Below are positions 1-8,019 of a stretch of DNA of 64,000 nt, one piece after another. Numbering within the stretch: the stretch's first letter is position 1; each line of letters starts with the position of its first letter. Below the pieces are notes generated by a model that saw only the letters and a program-made list of their open reading frames with translations, was not told the origin of the DNA and did not search any database. Source of the stretch: Halobacteriovoraceae bacterium (lineage in GTDB: Bacteria; Bdellovibrionota; Bacteriovoracia; Bacteriovoracales; Bacteriovoracaceae). The DNA lies in assembly GCA_002713145.1 (NCBI GenBank), contig PAVS01000005.1:186001-250000 (forward strand). Direction: 5' to 3'. A program made the translations under genes and the position numbers.

Positions 1-497
1 GGAGGTGCAATTCCGTTTTCACGGTGACAATTAATACACCAACCCATTCCAAGATCTTCATGTTGATAATAAATCTCCATCTCTTCAACAGGTCCGTGAC
101 ACTTTTGACATTTAACTCCAGCAACATTGACGTGTTGGGCATGGTTAAAATACGCGAAGTCAGGATAGTGATTAACTTTTACCCACTGAATATTCTCACC
201 AGACTCAACAGCATTTTTAATTTTCTTAACTTCAGGAGAATTTGTCTTCACTTGATTATGGCAGTTAAGACACATCTCAGTGGGTGGAATAGCGGCATGT
301 CTTCCTTTGTCTGCACCGTAGTGACAGTACTGACAATCCATTCCTAAATCTCCAGCATGTTTTTTATGGGAGAATTTGACAGGTTGGTCTGGAGCATAAC
401 CGGTGTTGTACCCCAACTGGCGGGCTTGTACGATAACAAATGAGCTTAAAACTCCAAGTGCAATCAGTACAACTAAGGCACCTACTAACTTCTTCAT
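1..497 (-). CDS. actA: Alternative complex III cytochrome c subunit A (ActA-like), 3-prime end outside window
   Basis: The first 165 codons of a multihaem c-type cytochrome read leftwards off the window edge. An N-terminal hydrophobic segment (residues 4-23) could be an uncleaved anchor or signal. Four CxxCH haem sites are visible at residues 55-59, 76-80, 130-134 and 154-158, with conserved surroundings (FSHKKHAGD near 42-50, FNHAQH near 117-122, GPVEEMEI near 135-142, MGWCINCHRE near 151-160) that match the pentahaem ActA subunit of alternative complex III. That complex oxidises (mena)quinol and passes electrons to cytochrome c or an oxidase in the periplasm. The ATG at 497 has AAGGA about 8 nt upstream. 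The remaining act genes should follow to the left, outside the window. A NapC-type or other small multihaem cytochrome is less likely. Confidence 0.8.
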   Translation of the reverse strand, partial: MKKLVGALVVLIALGVLSSFVIVQARQLGYNTGYAPDQPVKFSHKKHAGDLGMDCQYCHYGADKGRHAAIPPTEMCLNCHNQVKTNSPEVKKIKNAVESGENIQWVKVNHYPDFAYFNHAQHVNVAGVKCQKCHGPVEEMEIYYQHEDLGMGWCINCHRENGIAP

Positions 498-544
498 AGA
501 TTAATTCCTTAATTTGATTATTAATTTACTAAATTTTAGTAAGC

Positions 545-573
545 ATTTTAAGAGCTTAGAGACGATTACACAA
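545..573 (-). promoter_or_regulatory. Candidate sigma-70 type promoter for actA
   Basis: On the minus strand TTGTGT (568-573) and TAAAAT (545-550) are separated by 17 nt. A transcript would start near 538 and give a leader of about 40 nt before the actA ATG. Motif reading only. Confidence 0.5.
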
Positions 574-703
574 TACAAAACGAGATCTTTTATCAATTAT
601 TTTTCAGATTAATTTAGCTTGCTTCGCACAATTTTGTATCGTCCTTCTGATAAGGCTTCTTGGGATTTTCCGAAGAGTTGAAACAAATTCTTAGACAAAT
701 CAG

Positions 704-732
704 TTTACACTATTGGCAAAATTTGCTTTAAA
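704..732 (+). promoter_or_regulatory. Candidate promoter for the RoxA-like gene
   Basis: TTTACA (704-709), a 17-nt spacer and TTTAAA (727-732). The predicted transcript starts near 740, which excludes the upstream in-frame TTG at 713 as a start and supports the ATG at 761. Confidence 0.5.
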
Positions 733-760
733 GGCAATGCATCATACAAGGATTTTTAAA

Positions 761-1885
761 ATGAATTTTATCGACACGTTTGGCCGTGAGGAATTTTTCC
801 AAAACTATTGGGAAAAAAAGCCGCTGGTCATTAGAAACGCATTAGAGCCTGAGTTTTTCAATATATCAGAAGATGAATTATGGGAGATGGCCCAGGATGA
901 CTATTTTGAAACCAGACTTATCCAAGAAAGCAAAAAGAAAAAAACTGTGACCCATGGGCCACTGCAGATAAAAAAAGAAAATTTAACAGGGCCTTACACT
1001 CTCTTTATTCATAATTTAAATTTATATAATAATTCTGCTCTCGCACTAGAGCATGCAGTCGAAGCTTTCCCTAAATATCTTTTTGATGATGTCATGTGCT
1101 CTTTGTCCACTATGGACTCAACTGTCGGTGCCCATATCGATCCCTATAATGTATTTATCGTCCAGGCCAAAGGTATCCGTGAGTGGTCACTGCAGCTTGA
1201 ACCAGATCCAACCTATAAAGATGATCAAGACATTAAAGAGTTAAAAAACTTTTCGTCTGACCAGATGTTTATGCTCAACCCAGGTGATGTGCTTTATATT
1301 CCACCGCAAGTGGCCCATCAGGGAGTGACCATTGAGGATTCAATTTCACTGTCTATAGGTTTTAATTCATTTGAATCAAAAGATCTTATTCAAAATTTTC
1401 TCAATTCTTGTCTCGCTGAAGATTATGAAACTGATTCACACATACTTCTCAACTCTCCAGCAGATTTTTCACAAGACCCGTATAAGGTTAGCGAAGAAGT
1501 GATGGCCGACCTCAAAAGCCCTATCATGCATTTATTACAAGAAGAGACCATTGAGAATTGGATACTTTGCTATTTAACAACACCAAAAAAAGAAATTTTT
1601 CCTCCTGAAAGTCCCCTTGAATTCGACGACTTCATCAAAGAAACAAAGCAAATGAAATTATGTTTTGATGAATTTGTAAGAATGAGTGCAAGGGAAGTGG
1701 AGCAGAAAATGATTGTTGCGATTAATGGAGAACTCTCTTATCTCAATCAAAAGCAATACGAAATTTTTAGAGAGCTTTATAAACAAAAACACCAGACATT
1801 TGAGTATAAGCCTGGTGTTCTTGATGAGTTTATATTTGAACTCTACTTAAAAGGTTGTTTATTTTTTGTTGAAGATGAAGATTGA
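761..1885 (+). CDS. JmjC/cupin_4 ribosomal oxygenase, RoxA (YcfD)-like
   Basis: Predicted Fe(II)/2-oxoglutarate-dependent hydroxylase of 374 residues. The N-terminal motif around YWEKKPLVIRN (residues 16-26) and the metal-binding pair HID (125-127) with a distal His (186, in PPQVAHQG) are those of the Cupin_4/RoxA family, whose E. coli member hydroxylates an arginine of ribosomal protein L16. A C-terminal helical region of about 160 residues follows, as in that family. I place the start at 761 because AAGGA lies 8 nt upstream; an upstream TTG at 713 would fall before the predicted transcription start. The substrate is inferred. The gene abuts a convergent gene with no space between stop codons. 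Confidence 0.75.
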   Translation: MNFIDTFGREEFFQNYWEKKPLVIRNALEPEFFNISEDELWEMAQDDYFETRLIQESKKKKTVTHGPLQIKKENLTGPYTLFIHNLNLYNNSALALEHAVEAFPKYLFDDVMCSLSTMDSTVGAHIDPYNVFIVQAKGIREWSLQLEPDPTYKDDQDIKELKNFSSDQMFMLNPGDVLYIPPQVAHQGVTIEDSISLSIGFNSFESKDLIQNFLNSCLAEDYETDSHILLNSPADFSQDPYKVSEEVMADLKSPIMHLLQEETIENWILCYLTTPKKEIFPPESPLEFDDFIKETKQMKLCFDEFVRMSAREVEQKMIVAINGELSYLNQKQYEIFRELYKQKHQTFEYKPGVLDEFIFELYLKGCLFFVEDED

Positions 1886-2200
1886 TTATAATTCGTAACA
1901 ACGAATGCTATCGTGTGCTCTTCTTATAGGATCTCTAAATCTTCTATTGAAATAATGATGACGCTCATACATTCCCGCATAAACTCTGGCAGAATAATAC
2001 TCAGTGGAAGTTCTCCCACTCTCATGAGTGATATAAACTGAACCCTGACATGAGTAATCTTTATCAGTGTAATTATTGATAACGACATCTACTCCATTTG
2101 AATATGCTGAAACTCTAGGCCATAAATTCTTTTCTGATTTCTCTGTTTCAGAAGCAAAGGCAACTGTAGTTAAAAGCAAAGATAGTAAAATAAATTTCAT
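1886..2200 (-). CDS. Small secreted protein of unknown function
   Basis: A 104-residue protein with a clear Sec signal peptide (residues 1-16, Lys then a Leu-rich core ending in AFA) and a mature part of about 85 residues rich in Tyr, Arg and Ser. Two mature-part cysteines (in YSCQGSV and near the C-terminal IRCYEL) could form one disulfide. The start at 2200 follows AAGGAG at 7 nt; an upstream TTG at 2221 has no such support. A promoter is visible upstream. I do not recognise the family. Confidence 0.7.
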   Translation of the reverse strand: MKFILLSLLLTTVAFASETEKSEKNLWPRVSAYSNGVDVVINNYTDKDYSCQGSVYITHESGRTSTEYYSARVYAGMYERHHYFNRRFRDPIRRAHDSIRCYEL

Positions 2201-2221
2201 AATAATCTCCTTATTAACCAA

Positions 2222-2250
2222 ATCCTATTGATTCATCTATCCATCGTCAA
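2222..2250 (-). promoter_or_regulatory. Candidate promoter for the small secreted protein gene
   Basis: On the minus strand TTGACG (2245-2250), a 17-nt spacer and TAGGAT (2222-2227). The leader before the ATG at 2200 would be about 15 nt and contain AAGGAG. Confidence 0.5.
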
Positions 2251-2318
2251 AATAAACTATTCAATATTCTTTAAACAGTTGATAATATATCAAAAATGAC
2301 TAAATGAAGGACGAATAC

Positions 2319-3233
2319 ATGAGTAAAAAGCTCGACAAAAAAGAGATCAATCCCACAAAAGTATTAGAAGAGTCACTTATTGAATTAATCCGAGTGACAT
2401 CTACGGTCATACCAGATGATGTTCAGAAAGTTATTTTAGAAGCACTCAAAAGAGAATCAAAAAATACTTCTGCTAAATACGCCATGGATATAATTGATGC
2501 TAATATAAAGTTGGCTCGAAAAAAATCCCAACCCCTTTGCCAAGATACAGGAACCATACTTTTTTATGTTTATCATCCAGTGGGGTTCAATCAAACTGCT
2601 TTTACGAAAACTTGTGAAAAAGCCGTAGTCAAAGCAACCAAACTTGGTTACCTCAGACAAAACTCTGTTGACCCTATCACTGGTAAAAACGAAGGAATGA
2701 ATATAGGCCCTGGACATCCGAGTATTCATTTTCATGAACACAAAAAGAAATCAGTTGAAATAAAGCTGATGCTCAAAGGTGGAGGTTGTGAAAACGTTGG
2801 AGCTCAGTATGCACTTCCCTATAATGAAATTGGAGCCGGTAGAGATTTAGACGGGGTGAGAAAAGTGATTCTCGATGCCATTAATAAAGCTCAAGGTAAA
2901 GGTTGTGGCCCAGGTGTCTTGGGGGTTTGTATCGGTGGAGATAGAGGTTCTGGGTATATTGAATCAAAAGAACAACTTTTACGACCTCTAGATGATAAAA
3001 ATGAAAATTCAAAACTCGCAAAACTTGAAAAAGATATAGTGACCAGTGCTAATAAACTAGGAATAGGTCCTATGGGCTTTGGGGGTAAGACAACACTTTT
3101 GGGTTGTAAAATAGGAATTCTTAACCGTCTTCCAGCTTCGTATTTTGTTTCTGTATCGTACATGTGCTGGGCCTATCGCAGACAAGGTGTAAAACTTAAA
3201 ACAAATAACCAAATTCACTCTTGGTTATACTAG
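2319..3233 (+). CDS. fumA: Class I fumarate hydratase, alpha subunit
   Basis: N-terminal half of an oxygen-sensitive [4Fe-4S] class I fumarase, interconverting fumarate and malate. In this organism it is a separate 304-residue subunit, while E. coli FumA is a single fused chain. Cys74 (LCQDTG), Cys196 (GKGCGPG) and Cys263 (LLGCK) match the three cluster ligands of the family. The start at 2319 has AAGGA 7 nt upstream; an ATG at 2304 lies upstream of that Shine-Dalgarno. The beta subunit follows after 8 nt. An L(+)-tartrate dehydratase is the main alternative, but the complete SVDPITGKN block and the TCA-cycle genes nearby favour fumarase. Confidence 0.85.
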   Translation: MSKKLDKKEINPTKVLEESLIELIRVTSTVIPDDVQKVILEALKRESKNTSAKYAMDIIDANIKLARKKSQPLCQDTGTILFYVYHPVGFNQTAFTKTCEKAVVKATKLGYLRQNSVDPITGKNEGMNIGPGHPSIHFHEHKKKSVEIKLMLKGGGCENVGAQYALPYNEIGAGRDLDGVRKVILDAINKAQGKGCGPGVLGVCIGGDRGSGYIESKEQLLRPLDDKNENSKLAKLEKDIVTSANKLGIGPMGFGGKTTLLGCKIGILNRLPASYFVSVSYMCWAYRRQGVKLKTNNQIHSWLY

Positions 3234-3241
3234 GATAACTT

Positions 3242-3805
3242 ATGATTAAATTAGAATATCCCTTTAAAAAAGAAGCTATCAAAAAATTAAAAGTGGGAGA
3301 TATGGTTCTCATTTCGGGTAAGCTTTTCACCGGAAGAGATGCGGTTCATAAAAGAATTCACGACGGTAAAAAACCACCGGTCAGTCTCAAAGATCAGATT
3401 ATTTATCATTGCGGTCCTGTCGTCATGGAGAAAAATGGAAAGTATGAAGTTAAAGCTGCAGGTCCTACCACTTCTATACGAGAAGAGCCCTATCAATGGC
3501 AAGTGATGCGAGACTATGGAATTCTGGGTGTGATTGGAAAAGGTGGTATGGGTCCTAAAACTCAAGCTGCTTGTAAAAAATATGGTTGTGTTTATATGCA
3601 TGCCATAGGTGGTGCTGCTCAAGTGCTCGCAGAGAAAATCAAATCTGTAGATAATGTTTATTGGAAAGATCTCGGAAGCCCAGAAGCTATATGGGAATTA
3701 ACAGTCGAGGATTTTCCAGTGGTCATTACGATGGATAGTCATGGTAAATCATTGCATGAAGAAGTTGAAAGTGGATCAAGTAGTAAACTTAAAGGTCTTC
3801 TTTAA
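3242..3805 (+). CDS. fumB: Class I fumarate hydratase, beta subunit
   Basis: The 187-residue partner of the preceding alpha subunit, corresponding to the C-terminal domain of fused class I fumarases. Family blocks are visible: LKVGDMVLISGKLFTGRDAVHKR near residues 15-37 (catalytic region), the YHCGPVV segment near 57-63, and the GKGGMG loop near 99-104. The two genes are separated by 8 nt and certainly form one transcription unit. The 3-prime end overlaps the convergent small secreted gene by 17 bp. Together the subunits supply the malate-forming step of the TCA cycle whose OGDH complex is encoded further right. Confidence 0.85.
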   Translation: MIKLEYPFKKEAIKKLKVGDMVLISGKLFTGRDAVHKRIHDGKKPPVSLKDQIIYHCGPVVMEKNGKYEVKAAGPTTSIREEPYQWQVMRDYGILGVIGKGGMGPKTQAACKKYGCVYMHAIGGAAQVLAEKIKSVDNVYWKDLGSPEAIWELTVEDFPVVITMDSHGKSLHEEVESGSSSKLKGLL

Positions 3806-4121
3806 GATCTTTGATTTTAAAACAGTGGATATTGCTTTCTTTTTGCGCTCTTGCAAAAGTCTTATGTTTATTTAACTTGGGGTCACCCCAATAATAACAA
3901 CGGGCATATTCATCCTCTACAAAGTAGAGAAAAAGCCCCTCTTTTTCGTCCCCTACACTGGCCGGAGCTCGACCTTCATTTTTAAAGGGGGATTCATCCA
4001 ATTGCACCCCATCTTTGATTTTATAATAAGTTTGCCCTTTATAAATAAAACCATAACTCCCTGCCTGAGCACTGAAAGCTAAAAGACAAAAGAAAAGGAG
4101 AAGTGTTAAATTTTTATTCAT
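3789..4121 (-). CDS. Small secreted protein of unknown function
   Basis: A 110-residue protein with a signal peptide (residues 1-20, core LTLLLFFCLLAFSAQA) and a mature domain of about 90 residues that is rich in Lys, Glu and aromatic residues. I cannot assign a family. The codon before the ATG at 4121 is TTG, and no good Shine-Dalgarno is visible before either, so the start is approximate. The gene runs convergent to the fumarase beta subunit and overlaps it by 17 bp. Confidence 0.6.
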   Translation of the reverse strand: MNKNLTLLLFFCLLAFSAQAGSYGFIYKGQTYYKIKDGVQLDESPFKNEGRAPASVGDEKEGLFLYFVEDEYARCYYWGDPKLNKHKTFARAQKESNIHCFKIKDLKEDL

Positions 4122-4185
4122 CAAAGACCAATTTTTAAAGGTTTAGCGTGAGCTTACTAACCCTCTCGGTTGTTTTGAGAATAAC

Positions 4186-4214
4186 TTGAGCAAAAAAGTC
4201 GCCAATTATATTAT
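4186..4214 (+). promoter_or_regulatory. Candidate promoter for the AmpG-like permease gene
   Basis: TTGAGC (4186-4191), 17-nt spacer, TATTAT (4209-4214). The leader would be about 50 nt and carries AAGAGGA just before the ATG. Confidence 0.55.
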
Positions 4215-4270
4215 TTGTCTCATATCAATTACTTAGATATCATTTTTAAAATCCAAACTTAAGAGGACCC

Positions 4271-5572
4271 ATGAGCGAGCAGGAACCTAAGAAATTGACC
4301 TTGATGCAACTTTTAGTGCACAAAAAAATGATCATTTGTATTTTAAATGGATTTACATCAGGTCTTCCTATGTATTTTCTATTACAACTCATCCCTGCAT
4401 GGCTTCGGAGCGAAGAAGTCGATCTTAAAACCATTGGATTTTTTGGTCTCGTTTTATTGCCCTACTCTTTTAAATATTTATGGGCACCTTTTCTGGACCG
4501 CTATGTTCCTCCTTTTTTAGGTAGACGTAGAGGGTGGATGCTTATCTCTCAAGTCGCAGTGACATTCTTTATGGTGCTCTATGGATTTTTCAAACCAAGT
4601 GCAAATATTGATGTGATTTTATATCTCTCTTTTGCTGTTGGTTTTTTTGGGGCCACTCAAGATATAGTTTTGGATGCCTATAAAAGAGAATTACTTGAAG
4701 ATGATGAGTTAGGGCTTGGAAACGCATATTATGCCAATGCCTATCGTGTAGCCGGATTTATACCTGGGGGTCTCGCCCTCATTTTAGCAGACCATCTGGC
4801 CTGGCCTTTGGTTTTCTTTATTACAGCTGCTTTTATGGCGGTGGGTATTTTTCACACTCTATGGATTAAAGAAATTGAAACTGGAATTATTGCTCCAAAA
4901 ACTCTGAGAGAAGCGGTGGTTGAGCCGTTTAAAGAATTTTTTGCTAGAGATGGTTTTAAATCAGGCCTGCTTATTTTGGCTTTTATATTCTTCTATAAAT
5001 TTGGAGATGTCATGGCCACCTCTCTTCTGACACCTTTTTATTTAGATGTTGGGTTCTCCATGACAGTGATTGGTTCAGTGGCCAAAATTGTGGGTCTTTG
5101 GTCCATGATTATTGGGGGAACTCTCGGTGGTATGTTGATGTTCAAGGTGGGTATCAATAAATCTCTTTGGATTTTTGGCGTGGTCCAAATGGCATCGATC
5201 TTAGGCTTTGCGGCCCTAAATGAGATTGGTCCTAATGAAGTCGCTCTGGGTTTTGTGGTGGCTTTTGAATATTTAGGGGTGGGTCTGGGCTCCGCGGCGC
5301 TTATGGCCTATATAGCCAAGTCTACTAATAAAAATTTTACCGGAACCCAACTGGCCTTACTCACTTCCCTTTTCTCTATCCCCAAAGCTTTTACCGGAAT
5401 TATCTCTGGAATCCTCATCGAAGGAATTAAACCAGACGATGGTCTCATCTATGAGATCTTTGGCCAAACTACGGCCATAGGTTACACAAATTTCTTTTTT
5501 GTGTGCACCGCCTTGGCGCTACCAGGCATGGTGCTCCTCATTTGGGTGGCCCCTTGGAATAAGAGACATTAA
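4271..5572 (+). CDS. ampG: AmpG-like muropeptide permease (MFS)
   Basis: A 433-residue major facilitator protein with about 12 hydrophobic segments. The N-terminal region (NGFTSGLPMYFLLQLIPAWL, residues 23-42), the LPYSFKYLWAPFLDRY block, the GRRRGWM loop and the FGATQDIVLDAYKREL segment are those of AmpG, which imports GlcNAc-anhydro-MurNAc peptides from the periplasm for cell-wall recycling. The start at 4271 has AAGAGGA 3 nt upstream. In a bacterium that degrades other cells, the same permease could also take up foreign wall fragments; that role is inference. A different sugar-type MFS substrate cannot be excluded. Confidence 0.8.
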   Translation: MSEQEPKKLTLMQLLVHKKMIICILNGFTSGLPMYFLLQLIPAWLRSEEVDLKTIGFFGLVLLPYSFKYLWAPFLDRYVPPFLGRRRGWMLISQVAVTFFMVLYGFFKPSANIDVILYLSFAVGFFGATQDIVLDAYKRELLEDDELGLGNAYYANAYRVAGFIPGGLALILADHLAWPLVFFITAAFMAVGIFHTLWIKEIETGIIAPKTLREAVVEPFKEFFARDGFKSGLLILAFIFFYKFGDVMATSLLTPFYLDVGFSMTVIGSVAKIVGLWSMIIGGTLGGMLMFKVGINKSLWIFGVVQMASILGFAALNEIGPNEVALGFVVAFEYLGVGLGSAALMAYIAKSTNKNFTGTQLALLTSLFSIPKAFTGIISGILIEGIKPDDGLIYEIFGQTTAIGYTNFFFVCTALALPGMVLLIWVAPWNKRH

Positions 5573-5597
5573 AAACTCTGTAGTTTTTTCCGCCCCA

Positions 5598-5626
5598 TTT
5601 AAATAAATTAAGGGCAATGTTATTTT
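5598..5626 (+). promoter_or_regulatory. Candidate leaderless promoter for the deacetylase-like gene
   Basis: TTTAAA (5598-5603), 17-nt spacer, TATTTT (5621-5626), then only 6 nt to the ATG at 5633. No Shine-Dalgarno precedes that ATG. Transcription would begin at or next to the start codon. Confidence 0.4.
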
Positions 5627-5632
5627 GCTGCC

Positions 5633-6496
5633 ATGGTTGATTCAAAACTTAAAATACTCATTTCGATGGATTGGGAAGGTTGTGATCTTGAGGCTCATAA
5701 CCTGAAAAGTATTCGTGAATTTAAGCAAAAGTGGAAATGCCCTATCACCCATTATTTAAATGCTAGCTATTACACCAACCCCAAGACAAAAGATTTAAAT
5801 ATCACTGATGAAATCAAATCTATCCTGACTCAAGATGACGAGCTAGGGCTGCATCTTCACGCGCCCAAGCATTTTGTTGAAAATGCCCAAGTAGAGCTTA
5901 AAACCTCTCCTACTTTTTCGAGTTTTGGAGATTACAATGCGGGTGAAGAATTTGGCCAAGAAGTTATGCTCCACGGTTATAGTAAAGATGAAATAAAAAA
6001 AATGATTAGCTTCTCAACTTCTATCCTTAACAAAAAAGGTTTTAGAGGTATTTTTTCATTTCGAGCTGGTGGCTGGATGTGTGATGAAAAAATTGTTGAA
6101 GCGCTTGAGGAAGAAAATTTTCACTACGAGAGTTCAGCAACGGTGGCAAGTCTGCTCAATGGCAGCACTTGGGAGGGAGATAATCTGCAACGTTATATCG
6201 AACTCATCTGGGATGATATCACTCCCCAATCAAAACCTTATTGGCTTGAAAGTTCCCAAAAAAAAATTATAGAGATACCCAATAATTTAGGGGCCATTGA
6301 TTATTGGCAAGATCACTGGATTGATGAGCTGGTAGATATCAGTATAAAAAACTCTCAACAAGATAAAGACTATATTTGTGTAATTAACTCTCATCAAGAG
6401 ACGTTTGAGAAAAATGCTTATAAGCTAGATCAGTATTTAAAAAAAATAAGTAAAGAATTTGAAGTATCATTTGTGGTGAACAAAAATATTAATTAG
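5633..6496 (+). CDS. Polysaccharide-deacetylase-fold protein, function unknown
   Basis: A cytoplasmic protein of 287 residues without signal peptide. The segment ILISMDWEG (9-17) resembles the first strand and Asp motif of NodB-type deacetylases, LGLHLHAP (near 75-82) the HxH metal motif, and FRAGGWM (near 143-149) the Arg-containing motif that follows in that fold. A zinc-dependent deacetylase or related hydrolase is therefore likely, but the substrate is not evident. The start cannot move downstream without losing the first strand. The gene overlaps the convergent metallopeptidase gene by 8 bp. Confidence 0.6.
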   Translation: MVDSKLKILISMDWEGCDLEAHNLKSIREFKQKWKCPITHYLNASYYTNPKTKDLNITDEIKSILTQDDELGLHLHAPKHFVENAQVELKTSPTFSSFGDYNAGEEFGQEVMLHGYSKDEIKKMISFSTSILNKKGFRGIFSFRAGGWMCDEKIVEALEEENFHYESSATVASLLNGSTWEGDNLQRYIELIWDDITPQSKPYWLESSQKKIIEIPNNLGAIDYWQDHWIDELVDISIKNSQQDKDYICVINSHQETFEKNAYKLDQYLKKISKEFEVSFVVNKNIN

Positions 6497-7367
6497 TTGC
6501 AGGGCTTCTGTTTTGACAGTCATATCCTGGTAAGCAAAAGCCACCAATTGCCCAAACACTATAGTTATCAGCATTATCTACGGTAGAATCTTTAATATGT
6601 TGATTGATGAAATTTTCAATATTTGTACTGTCAACCTCAGGTGGAACGACTATCTCACCAGTAACTATTTTATCTAAAACGTCATTAACTCTAGTTGTTG
6701 CTGGTACATTGAAGTTTTGATAATCCTGTACTGACATATTGTTATGATCAAGATAATGGAGGTCATTGACTCCACATTGATGAGCTAGCTCATGAATAAA
6801 TACACCTGCTTGATGATGCATTTTTTCCCCTTCTCTTAACATTCGATCACATAAGATTACAGAACCCATGTCATAAAATAGAGCTGCTAAAAATGAGAAA
6901 TCTGTCTTTTTTTGAGTATAAGCATTTACACTTCCATTACATCTTTTAGCATGATCATCACAACGAAAGCGTGCTTTATCTATTTTGCTGTTAATACAGT
7001 TAACTTTATCTGCAATTTTTTGAATATTTTCAAGATGCTTAGGCTGAGAAATGATTTCTGGTTTATCTAGATAAGCCGCAACTTCTTGCTCGAGAAATGA
7101 GCCTAGTCGAAAAGCCTCCATATGAATTCGTGTTATTTTACTCTTTTGCTCCCATGAACAATTTCTAAATGTTAATTTTTTAAAATCTTCATTGCACTTA
7201 ACAAAATTTTCCACGAGAGTGAAATCATAGTTGTCACTTCCTAAAAAACGAATAATACCTTCAAGTTGTTCTTGAAGACTCTCTCTGTGACCAGATTTAA
7301 CTTTATAATCTTCTGCTAGCGCAAAATTAAAAGTTATAAAAATAATGGTAATTAAATTTCCCTTCAC
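6489..7367 (-). CDS. Secreted HExxH metallopeptidase (M35-like)
   Basis: A 292-residue exported protein with a signal peptide (residues 1-18). HELAH at 192-196 is a zinc-binding HExxH motif, followed closely by Asp202, His204 and Tyr205, which is reminiscent of M35-type lysine-specific peptidases where a downstream Asp is the third ligand. Cysteines at 58, 70, 124, 136, 143, 173 and 198, and two more near the C-terminus, suggest disulfides. The start is a GTG at 7367. It has no Shine-Dalgarno but TACACT lies 6 nt upstream, so a leaderless mRNA is possible. The assignment to M35 rests on motif spacing only. Confidence 0.6.
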   Translation of the reverse strand: MKGNLITIIFITFNFALAEDYKVKSGHRESLQEQLEGIIRFLGSDNYDFTLVENFVKCNEDFKKLTFRNCSWEQKSKITRIHMEAFRLGSFLEQEVAAYLDKPEIISQPKHLENIQKIADKVNCINSKIDKARFRCDDHAKRCNGSVNAYTQKKTDFSFLAALFYDMGSVILCDRMLREGEKMHHQAGVFIHELAHQCGVNDLHYLDHNNMSVQDYQNFNVPATTRVNDVLDKIVTGEIVVPPEVDSTNIENFINQHIKDSTVDNADNYSVWAIGGFCLPGYDCQNRSPATN

Positions 7368-7515
7368 ACTTTTAGTGTAACATCACCTCTTTTTGCCCTC
7401 GTTTTGGCGGAATAAAGTACCTCCTCACCAGCACAAACTTTCAGTTATTTCAAGTATATACAAGCATCGTTGAAGACAACTAAATTGCACATGAATAGCT
7501 CACAAAGGAGTCGAA

Positions 7516-8019
7516 ATGTTTAATGCTTTACAGTATACTAAGAATCTAGAAGAAAACGGCTTTGATCGCAGACAGGCCGAAATTTTGGTAGGAATGTTTA
7601 TGCAAATGCTTGAGTTTAACATGGTATCTAAATCTGATTTTGAATCTTTCAAAATTCAAACAAAAAATGAATTTTCTAAGTTACGTTCAGAGATGAAGGG
7701 TGGATTTGAAAAGATGAAATCGGAAATAGATTATCGTTTTGAAAAATTTAGCACTGAGATGGATAATAAGTTTTCAAGCATAAGCACTGAGATGGATAAT
7801 AGGTTTTCAAGAATAAGCACTGAGATGGATAATCGATTCGAAAATATCGATAATAGGTTTGAGACGATGAATTTAGATATAAATAATCGTTTTGAAAAAG
7901 CAGATCAGAAATTAGAAAGCGAGCTTAAAAAACTCTCCCTACAACTCACAGTGAAACTCGGCTTAATGCTCGCGTTCTCCATTGGCTTAATCTCGACAAT
8001 ACTGGCCATCAAACTATAA
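7516..8019 (+). CDS. Membrane-anchored coiled-coil protein with 11-residue repeats
   Basis: A protein of 167 residues. A short helical head (1-45, including NGFDRRQAEILVGMF) is followed by a long coiled coil (about 45-140) and a C-terminal membrane segment (about 147-165). The head plus coil plus C-terminal anchor resembles the DUF1640/CCDC90-type architecture. Within the coil an 11-residue unit of the form STEMDNxFSxI repeats three times with 33-nt DNA repeats. The start follows AAAGGAG. The gene overlaps convergent hutU by 6 bp. Function unknown. Confidence 0.65.
   Translation: MFNALQYTKNLEENGFDRRQAEILVGMFMQMLEFNMVSKSDFESFKIQTKNEFSKLRSEMKGGFEKMKSEIDYRFEKFSTEMDNKFSSISTEMDNRFSRISTEMDNRFENIDNRFETMNLDINNRFEKADQKLESELKKLSLQLTVKLGLMLAFSIGLISTILAIKL
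7750..7848 (+). repeat. Three tandem 33-nt coding repeats
   Basis: AGCACTGAGATGGATAAT recurs at 7750, 7783 and 7816, an exact 33-nt period. Each unit encodes 11 residues, a hendecad compatible with continuous coiled coil. Copy number could change by slippage without breaking the frame. Confidence 0.85.

Noticed and set aside
24..347. A 107-codon open frame on the plus strand at the window start
   Set aside because: It lies antisense to the cytochrome gene with four CxxCH motifs, and its product has no recognisable features.
5573..5592. AAAACT/AGTTTTTT hairpin after the AmpG-like gene
   Set aside because: Only one G-C pair in the stem; too weak to claim a terminator.
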